Of a stretch of 7,221 nucleotides of DNA, positions 1-4,732 are shown one piece after another. Below the pieces are notes generated by a model. It did no database searches. It saw only the letters and a program-made list of their open reading frames with translations, and was not told where the DNA came from. The stretch is from the NCBI GenBank assembly GCA_030632765.1, contig DAOVUC010000084.1, positions 1 to 7,221 of the forward strand. The letters run 5' to 3'. The stretch comes from Candidatus Dadabacteria bacterium. Its GTDB lineage: Bacteria; Desulfobacterota_D; UBA1144; Nemesobacterales; UBA2774. The translations under genes and the position numbers were made by a program. Within the stretch, counting starts at the first letter, position 1. Each line of letters opens with the position of its first letter.

Positions 1-85
1 AATCGCAAGAACTAAAGGTTAGTACTTTATAATCAGTATTTAACAACGAACAGTTTCAGGTCTTCTTAAAATATAGCTTGAGAGT

Positions 86-115
86 TTGACAAGAGCTTTA
101 CAACCAGCGTAATAT
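86..115 (+). promoter_or_regulatory. Sigma70-type promoter for the MerR-like gene, probable leaderless start
   Basis: A perfect -35 hexamer TTGACA lies at 86-91, followed by an 18-base spacer and a -10-like TAATAT at 110-115 (4 of 6 matches to TATAAT). The expected start point, about 7 bases after the -10, falls on the A of the ATG at 122. An in-frame TAA at 110-112 rules out a longer protein, and no purine-rich ribosome-binding site precedes the ATG. Both points agree with a leaderless transcript. An imperfect inverted repeat (AGCTTG at 75-80, CAAGAGCT at 90-97) overlaps the -35 and could be an operator, but this is weak. Confidence 0.6.
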
Positions 116-121
116 CTTTCT

Positions 122-841
122 ATGGCTGATATATCACTAGAGGACATTATAAAAGAAGCTAAGAGAAGGAAAATCGGGCTTGGAGAAAATCCTGAGAAGA
201 CAATTAAGCTCTCTGCCAAACTAGGTCTGATACCGAAACCGAAGAGAAAAAGATCGACACATGGAGGTAAGTCAAAGACAACACTCCTGTTCCCTGAAAA
301 GACGATAGACAAACTGGCGCATATTAAAGCTCTAAAATCTGAGGGACTTAGCCCGGAGGAAATAAAAGATAGTTTTGCCCTCCAGTATGTGCAGGGGGCT
401 TTAAAGGACCTTCTTGATAACGCTGATGGCGACAAGGTACAAGAACTTGCCAATATCATCAGCAGCGAAAAGGAGCTCGAGTCTATAGTCGAGGCGCCCT
501 TGGTCTATCTGATTGAAGGCATGTCGCCCGATGAGGCAAAAAAATTGCTCACTCTTTTTTGCGGTGTTGGTTTCTATGCGCTTCTTGAGGCTCAGAAATT
601 ATTAGAAGAGTTTAAAGTTAATGACGCGAAGAAAGCTTTATTTAAGGCTATATTTTATAACTCCATAGCAGTTTTAAGACTGGCGCGTACAACGGGGGAT
701 GCCAAACTTGAGGCTACTGCATCTGAGCTATACGAAAAGGCGGTAATTGAACCCATAGGAAAAGCTAGTGAGCGTGTTAGGAAAGAATTTACAAATAGCT
801 TTGAGAAGTATTTAAAAGATAAAGGTCTCACGAAAAAGTAA
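122..841 (+). CDS. MerR-like helix-turn-helix protein with uncharacterised helical C-terminal region
   Basis: A 239-residue soluble protein, probably a DNA-binding transcription regulator. Residues 4-85 follow the layout of a MerR-type winged helix: an N-terminal helix pair, the phrase KLGLIPKPKRK at 33-43 (compare 'GLL-P-R' in MerR proteins), a basic wing at 41-53, then a helix 'IDKLAHIKALKSEGLSPEEIKD' region at 62-83, which matches the 'L-x-x-I-x-x-L-x-x-x-G-x-S-x-x-E-I' signature of the family. The first helix is longer than in classical MerR proteins. Residues 86-239 are almost wholly predicted helix, with no metal-binding Cys cluster and no effector domain I recognise. The ATG at 122 is the only possible start, because TAA lies in frame at 110-112 and the next Met is residue 134. 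The gene ends 5 bases from the oppositely directed carrier protein gene, leaving no room for a terminator. The family assignment is by pattern; target and ligand are unknown. Confidence 0.75.
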   Translation: MADISLEDIIKEAKRRKIGLGENPEKTIKLSAKLGLIPKPKRKRSTHGGKSKTTLLFPEKTIDKLAHIKALKSEGLSPEEIKDSFALQYVQGALKDLLDNADGDKVQELANIISSEKELESIVEAPLVYLIEGMSPDEAKKLLTLFCGVGFYALLEAQKLLEEFKVNDAKKALFKAIFYNSIAVLRLARTTGDAKLEATASELYEKAVIEPIGKASERVRKEFTNSFEKYLKDKGLTKK

Positions 842-846
842 ATATT

Positions 847-1092
847 CTAAATCCTCTGAGATATATGAGAGGAAATACTCTTAATAGATTCAAATGTCTC
901 GGGGGTAATTTCGCTTTCATCTATACGGATTTGAAATTCCTCTTCTAATGCGACCACGAGCTCTAAAGTAGCAACAGAATCAAGACCAACGCCGTACTCA
1001 ATAAGTGGAGAATCAATATTTAACTCTTTGGGATCTATATCCTTAAGAGCATTCTTCATTAAAACCTTTTTTACTCTCTTTTCAATGTCCAT
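847..1092 (-). CDS. Acyl carrier protein (phosphopantetheine-binding)
   Basis: An 81-residue acidic helical protein of typical acyl carrier protein length. The attachment site for 4'-phosphopantetheine is the Ser at residue 39 in the motif GLDSVATLELV (36-46), followed by the usual helix II ending in LEEEF (49-53) and a third helix region at 61-80. It would hold an acyl group as a thioester, presumably one supplied by the AMP-forming ligase encoded 28 bases upstream in the same transcription unit. It lacks the acidic C-terminal EDWGE tail of the LysW/ArgW amino-group carriers, so it is not one of those. The ribosome-binding site is poor: an AGG lies about 14 bases before the ATG. No fabF, fabD or other fatty acid synthesis gene is next to it, which argues for a specialised carrier rather than the housekeeping AcpP. 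It also resembles DltC and stand-alone peptidyl or aryl carriers, so the substrate is open. Confidence 0.92.
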   Translation of the reverse strand: MDIEKRVKKVLMKNALKDIDPKELNIDSPLIEYGVGLDSVATLELVVALEEEFQIRIDESEITPETFESIKSISSHISQRI

Positions 1093-1120
1093 GTTAATAT
1101 CAGAAACCTAGATTTACAGA

Positions 1121-2590
1121 TTACTTTAATTCCTCTTTTAATACCTTTCCTGTAGGGCTTCTCGGCAGCTTATCTCTAAACTCAATAATACGAGGAATTT
1201 TATATTCCGCAATTTGATCTCTGCAAAATTCAAGAATTTCTTTTTTCCCAGTGCCCTTATCCGCAATTAAAACGGCCTTAACCCTCTCAATTCCGTCACT
1301 ATCATTAACACCTAAGACCACCGCCTCTTTAACTTTAGGATGCTTTAACAGAATGTTCTCGACTTCTGACGGATCAACTTTATTACCGCTAATATTTATA
1401 AAGAATTTCTTGCGACCGACTATGTAAATAAACCCGTCCCGGTCAATTCTTCCCAAGTCCCCTGTAAAATAGTAACCGCCTCGAAAAACTTTTTTCGTCT
1501 CTTCGGGCAATCCAAAATATCCCCTCGTCATAGATGGGCTTTTAACAGCAATCTCCCCCACTTCATCAACCCCAACTTTATTTCCGTTTTCATCTACAAT
1601 ACGAACCTCCACATTATTCACATGCCGCCCTACAGAATTAAAAGTACTTTCTATATCATCACTCAAATTTATTGAAATAACGCCGGTCTCACTTGAACCG
1701 TAGAGCTGTCTGGGATATATCCCGTACTTTTCATAGAAGCTATGGAATATTCTCTCAGACAAGGGTGCTCCCGCAGATATAACGAGCTTGAGAGATGATA
1801 AGTCTTTAGGTTCAGGCAGAAAAGTTTTTGCCAGCATATCTAGCATGACAGGCACGGCGGGAAAAACTGTTATGGATTCTTCTTCCAGCAAATCAAGCAC
1901 TCTATTTCGGTTAAAATCACCCAGGACTATAATTGAAGCCCCAATTTTTATCGAGCTTATGAAATTGCCGAAACCATACGTATGGGAGACAGGAACGGCA
2001 AATAAAATCTTATCATTCTCTGTCCAGCCGACAGTCCCAGTATGATTGTCCGCAAGCGCTACAAGGTTAAGGTGTGTTCTAGAAACCCTTTTTGGTTTTC
2101 CCGTTGAGCCCGTGGAATAAAGATATATAGCTTCGTCATCAGGCTCTATAGAAACTTCAGGCGGATTAGAATCCGCTTTCGTAATATTCCACTCTGCGTT
2201 CTCACCTTTAACGACTGCTACTGAAGTATTGGTATCCGACACTGCATCTTCTGCAAGTGATTTTAGTTTAACTTCAGTTAATACTAATTTGGCTGAGGAA
2301 TGGTTTACATAGAATGCGATCTCTTCTTTTTTAAAAGCAGTATTGATGGGTACAGAGATAGCCCCTAGGCTCGCTATGGAGAAAAATGCTACTACAAACT
2401 CTATTGAGTTTGGAAGTAGTATGGCAACCGTGTCCCCCTTGTTAATTCCCTTTGCAGTGAGGAATGAAGAGAAGCTCCCTACCATGGAGCCGAGCTCTCT
2501 ATAACTAACTCTCTTGTTATCCTCAACAACGGCGGTTTTATCGGAGAAATTTTTTACAGAGGACAAAAACAGTTCCCTTACCGTGCTCAT
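1121..2590 (-). CDS. AMP-forming acyl/aryl ligase (ANL superfamily), likely acyl-ACP or acyl-CoA synthetase
   Basis: A 489-residue soluble adenylate-forming enzyme. It activates a carboxylic acid with ATP to an acyl-adenylate and passes it to a phosphopantetheine thiol. Core motifs are intact: the P-loop STGSTGKPK at 159-167, the aromatic/His motif VSHTYG at 201-206, YGSSETG at 297-303, YFTGDLG at 374-380, the hinge region GRKKFFINISG at 392-402, and the C-terminal catalytic Lys482 in PRSPTGK (476-482). The length is that of a stand-alone enzyme, with no fused carrier or reductase domain. The ATG at 2590 is preceded at 9 bases by GAGGGG, which overlaps the argC stop codon. The carrier protein gene follows after 28 bases, so it is the natural acceptor. 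The substrate could be a fatty, aromatic or amino acid: the usual Asp that binds an amino-acid amino group in nonribosomal peptide enzymes cannot be placed with confidence by eye. CoA rather than the carrier could be the acceptor. Confidence 0.93.
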   Translation of the reverse strand: MSTVRELFLSSVKNFSDKTAVVEDNKRVSYRELGSMVGSFSSFLTAKGINKGDTVAILLPNSIEFVVAFFSIASLGAISVPINTAFKKEEIAFYVNHSSAKLVLTEVKLKSLAEDAVSDTNTSVAVVKGENAEWNITKADSNPPEVSIEPDDEAIYLYSTGSTGKPKRVSRTHLNLVALADNHTGTVGWTENDKILFAVPVSHTYGFGNFISSIKIGASIIVLGDFNRNRVLDLLEEESITVFPAVPVMLDMLAKTFLPEPKDLSSLKLVISAGAPLSERIFHSFYEKYGIYPRQLYGSSETGVISINLSDDIESTFNSVGRHVNNVEVRIVDENGNKVGVDEVGEIAVKSPSMTRGYFGLPEETKKVFRGGYYFTGDLGRIDRDGFIYIVGRKKFFINISGNKVDPSEVENILLKHPKVKEAVVLGVNDSDGIERVKAVLIADKGTGKKEILEFCRDQIAEYKIPRIIEFRDKLPRSPTGKVLKEELK

Positions 2591-2599
2591 AAAAATAAA

Positions 2600-2605
2600 C
2601 CCCTC
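2600..2605 (-). promoter_or_regulatory. Ribosome-binding site of the ligase gene, overlapping the argC stop
   Basis: On the minus strand the bases GAGGGG end 9 bases before the ATG at 2590, and their first base belongs to the argC stop codon TAG (2607-2605). This is the best Shine-Dalgarno sequence in the three-gene run. It suggests that ligase translation is coupled to the end of argC translation on one mRNA. Confidence 0.65.
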
Positions 2606-3642
2606 TAGGGATATATTGCCGTAGACAATAGCCCTTCAGTTTCGGGAAAATCAAACATTATGTTCATATTTTGTATGGCCTGACCGGATGCCCCTTTACC
2701 TAAATTATCAAGCGCAACCACGGATACAAAAACATCGTCTTGAAAACCTGCCCCTATATCACACATATTGGAGTATCTGACATTCTTAGTAGAAGGATAA
2801 CTCCCTTTCTCTAATAACCTTATGAATCTTTTTTGCCTATAGAACTTTTCATATATACCGTAAGCCTTATCGAGCGAATCCTTCTTTTTCAATCGGCAGT
2901 AAACGGTTGCCAGGATACCGCGATTAAGCGGAACCGTATGAGGAATAAAAGTGACTTTTATACTCGTATCTGCAAGATTTGAAAGTTCTTGCTCTATTTC
3001 CGGTCTTTGATTGTGCCCTGAAACGGAATCGATATTCACGCTCTCATTAGCCTCAGGGAAATGGTGTCCGAGACTGGGGGCGCGCCCCCCGCCTGAGAGC
3101 CCTGATTTTATATCCGCTATAACAGAATCCCCTTTGAGTAATCCCTCGGCCGCAAGTGGGGCCAACCCAAGGATGACGCTTGTTGCGTAACATCCGGGAT
3201 TTGCAATAAGCCGGGCGCCCATTATCTGTTCTTTATATATTTCAGGAAGTCCATAAACAGCCTCTTTTAAGTAATTCTTGTATTTATGTGTCGATTTAAA
3301 CCAATCCTCATAAACCCCCATATCAGAAAATCGGAAATCGGAGCTCAAATCAATCACCCGAGCACCCGTATCGAGCAATCTCTTCACAAAGTGCATAGAG
3401 GTCCCGTGAGGAAGGCAGGAAAAGGCCAAATCAACTTTATCTAGCTCCTTGAGCTTCTGAACACTACTGCACTCAATTTCGAGAAAACCTCTTAAGTGAG
3501 GAAAAACTTCAGATATATCTTTACCAGCAAACTTCTCAGAGGTGAGCCATAACACTTCAACTCCAGGGTGATTTGCAAGCAGCCTCAACAGCTCAGCACC
3601 CGTATACCCAGTTGCTCCAAGAACACCGATTTTTAGTCTCAT
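2605..3642 (-). CDS. argC: N-acetyl-gamma-glutamyl-phosphate reductase
   Basis: A 345-residue enzyme, the usual length for bacterial ArgC. It reduces N-acetyl-gamma-glutamyl phosphate with NADPH to the semialdehyde, the third step of arginine synthesis, in the cytoplasm. Seen in the sequence: the N-terminal dinucleotide-binding loop GVLGATGYTGAELLR (6-20), the catalytic Cys151 in ANPGCYAT (147-154), the glycine-rich SGLSGGGR (180-187), the phrase FIPHTVPLNRGI (232-243), and a C-terminal DNLGKGASGQA (312-322) typical of the family. The usual HRH-x-PEI signature reads HNQRPEI at 210-216, so only the first His is kept. The gene is first in a run with the ligase (14 bases downstream) and carrier protein. 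The start is placed at the ATG just before the Rossmann strand; the ribosome-binding site is weak (AAAAGAA). No other arg gene lies in the window. A role outside arginine synthesis is possible but is not indicated by the active site. Confidence 0.95.
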   Translation of the reverse strand: MRLKIGVLGATGYTGAELLRLLANHPGVEVLWLTSEKFAGKDISEVFPHLRGFLEIECSSVQKLKELDKVDLAFSCLPHGTSMHFVKRLLDTGARVIDLSSDFRFSDMGVYEDWFKSTHKYKNYLKEAVYGLPEIYKEQIMGARLIANPGCYATSVILGLAPLAAEGLLKGDSVIADIKSGLSGGGRAPSLGHHFPEANESVNIDSVSGHNQRPEIEQELSNLADTSIKVTFIPHTVPLNRGILATVYCRLKKKDSLDKAYGIYEKFYRQKRFIRLLEKGSYPSTKNVRYSNMCDIGAGFQDDVFVSVVALDNLGKGASGQAIQNMNIMFDFPETEGLLSTAIYP

Positions 3643-3654
3643 AGTTCTTTTAAT

Positions 3655-3683
3655 ATGCTATTCAATTTTACAAATAAGGTCAA
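3655..3683 (-). promoter_or_regulatory. Candidate promoter of the argC-ligase-carrier run
   Basis: On the minus strand, TTGACC (3683-3678, 5 of 6 consensus bases) and TAGCAT (3660-3655, 4 of 6) are separated by exactly 17 bases. Transcription would begin near 3648, giving a leader of only about 6 bases before the argC ATG. This agrees with the lack of a good ribosome-binding site there. The call rests on consensus matching only. Confidence 0.35.
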
Positions 3684-3754
3684 AGACAGGCTGTTGAATT
3701 CGGGTTCCCCGTTTATGTGAGCATACTTTCTGTATAAATATCCGTCATTATCGG

Positions 3755-3766
3755 TTATTATAATAA
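3755..3766. repeat. 12-bp perfect AT palindrome with TATAAT on both strands
   Basis: TTATTATAATAA is its own reverse complement and contains a perfect TATAAT -10 hexamer on either strand (3759-3764 on the plus strand). It lies 51 bases before the lipoprotein ATG and about 110 bases before the argC ATG, in the middle of the divergent intergenic region. No convincing -35 box sits 16 to 18 bases upstream on the plus strand. It could be a -10 element for the lipoprotein gene, a regulator site, or simply AT-rich sequence. Confidence 0.3.
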
Positions 3767-3805
3767 TTACTGAATTGCAATGTTTGTCGATATAACTAAG
3801 TATTC

Positions 3806-3810
3806 GGAGG
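3806..3810 (+). promoter_or_regulatory. Strong ribosome-binding site of the lipoprotein gene
   Basis: GGAGG lies 7 bases before the ATG at 3818, an ideal spacing. An ATG directly after it (3811) is out of frame and too close to be used. This site settles the start of the lipoprotein and contrasts with the weak or absent sites of argC and the MerR-like gene. Confidence 0.85.
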
Positions 3811-3817
3811 ATGCAAA

Positions 3818-4687
3818 ATGCCAAAAATCTTGAACCTAAATACATTCCTTTTAATCCTGCTTGTTGCAACATCATATATTTCAACTGGAGTTGTCGGGTG
3901 TAGTAGTAGTGGGGGCGGCGGTAATAATAAGACAACAATACGAGGCACTATTGAACAAGTTATAGGTGGAACGGGTGAAGTATCGGGTATAAGAGTCAGC
4001 ATATTTGAAAACAATAAGCGACGAGTTTCCGACCGCACAAACCAATCAGGGGAATTTAGGCTTACATATAAACCCGACAGCAATCTCGCTACAATCGAAT
4101 TTGAGGGGTCGGATTTTACACTATCGAGAGTGATAAGTGTAACCGAAGGAAGTGACGTAACTTTAGATGAAACAATCAATACAATAACTCCAGAGATAAC
4201 TTTTACAGTATGGACTGTTGATCAAAGACGTTTACGGCTATCCAGTTTTGACCAAGTTATATTTAATGCAACAGAAGCCACTTTCATGATTGACGGCAAA
4301 GGCAACAACTGCATAAGGGCCAAGGGTGAAAGCACAGTTGAGATCACAGCTAGAAGTATTTTCCTCTTCAATTGTGCGGAAGGAATTACGACACTGAGTT
4401 TGGCCCGTGTCGATCTTCTGGCTGATGAGGAAATAAATGTTAGTGCCAAAAAAGACGGGATAAACTCACAGGATAACTCCTCTGTCAAACTTTCCATGAC
4501 AATAAACCCTGTGGCAAATAATATTTTTATAACATCTGATAAGGAAAACGGTATTAGGGCATCGGGTTCCTCAAAGGTTACTGTAGATCCAGAGATCAGT
4601 TGCATTATTACGGGCGCAAAGAACGCCATCCGATCGACCGGATTAGCAGTAGTTGAGCCTGACGGTTGCACACTCGTAGGAAATTAA
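3818..4687 (+). CDS. Exported lipoprotein: beta-sandwich plus beta-solenoid repeats, possible carbohydrate binder
   Basis: A 289-residue secreted lipoprotein of unknown function. The signal peptide has Lys3, a hydrophobic core at 9-21 and the lipobox VVGC with lipidated Cys28. Ser29 follows, favouring the outer membrane if the E. coli sorting rule holds. A Ser/Gly/Asn linker (29-37) leads to a domain at 38-122 that looks like the carboxypeptidase-regulatory or transthyretin-like beta-sandwich (IRGTI..., then SDRTNQSGEFRLTY at 71-84). Residues 158-284 contain about five imperfect repeats centred on Ile166, Ile190, Ile215, Ile246 and Ile271, with the pattern [G/A/C]-I-R-x-x-G-x-S-x-V-x-V, 24 to 31 residues apart. 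Such spacing is typical of a right-handed beta-helix. The 'DGI' repeats recall the Cthe_2159-type carbohydrate-binding family, a resemblance rather than a proven match. Four further Cys (165, 186, 262, 284) could form disulfides after export. No catalytic motif is visible. It is transcribed alone, divergently from argC and convergently with polA. Confidence 0.85.
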   Translation: MPKILNLNTFLLILLVATSYISTGVVGCSSSGGGGNNKTTIRGTIEQVIGGTGEVSGIRVSIFENNKRRVSDRTNQSGEFRLTYKPDSNLATIEFEGSDFTLSRVISVTEGSDVTLDETINTITPEITFTVWTVDQRRLRLSSFDQVIFNATEATFMIDGKGNNCIRAKGESTVEITARSIFLFNCAEGITTLSLARVDLLADEEINVSAKKDGINSQDNSSVKLSMTINPVANNIFITSDKENGIRASGSSKVTVDPEISCIITGAKNAIRSTGLAVVEPDGCTLVGN

Positions 4688-4732
4688 TAAATAGGCCGTT
4701 GTAATTAAATTCCGGATTTTAAGTCGAAGACA

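Larger units (their letters stand above)
3639..3805 (-). pseudogene. Possible remnant of a small gene overlapping the argC start
   Basis: The minus-strand frame upstream of argC is open across the whole intergenic region and ends in a TGA whose first two bases are the last two of the argC ATG (ATGA overlap), a common arrangement for coupled genes. The last 45 or so codons read like protein: a hydrophobic strand SVIIIITDNDGYLYRKYA, then a helix-like LSLTLFVKLNSILKEL. This resembles the strand, 'DxDG' turn and helix of a Roadblock/LC7-type fold. There is no ATG or GTG in the intergenic part, and the upstream extension runs antisense through the lipoprotein gene, where it gives a low-complexity sequence. 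It is therefore either a 5'-truncated relic, a gene using a rare start, or chance. Low confidence. Confidence 0.22.

Noticed and set aside
40..459. Minus-strand open frame antisense to the MerR-like gene
   Set aside because: Ser/Leu-rich, no family pattern, and lies opposite a well-supported gene; a shadow frame.
853..872. Inverted repeat CCTCT...AGAGG near the convergent ends of the MerR-like and carrier genes as a terminator
   Set aside because: The stem is only 5 pairs with a 10-base loop, lies within the carrier coding sequence, and has no T-run after it on either strand.
1482..1497. CGAAAAA/TTTTTCG inverted repeat as a terminator or regulatory hairpin
   Set aside because: It lies inside the ligase gene, in codons for KKVFRGG, has a loop of two bases, and is weak A-T pairing.
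847..3642. ArgC plus a small carrier as a LysW/ArgW-type amino-group carrier pathway
   Set aside because: The carrier has a phosphopantetheine Ser and no C-terminal EDWGE tail or zinc site, and no LysX/ArgX-type ATP-grasp ligase is present; the neighbouring ligase is AMP-forming.
4222..4671. Minus-strand open frame antisense to the lipoprotein gene
   Set aside because: It mirrors the repeat region of the lipoprotein, has no ribosome-binding site and no recognisable motif.
4688..4732. Bidirectional terminator between the lipoprotein gene and polA
   Set aside because: The gap contains only a 6-base palindrome TCCGGA with short AT flanks; no stem followed by a T-run is present on either strand.
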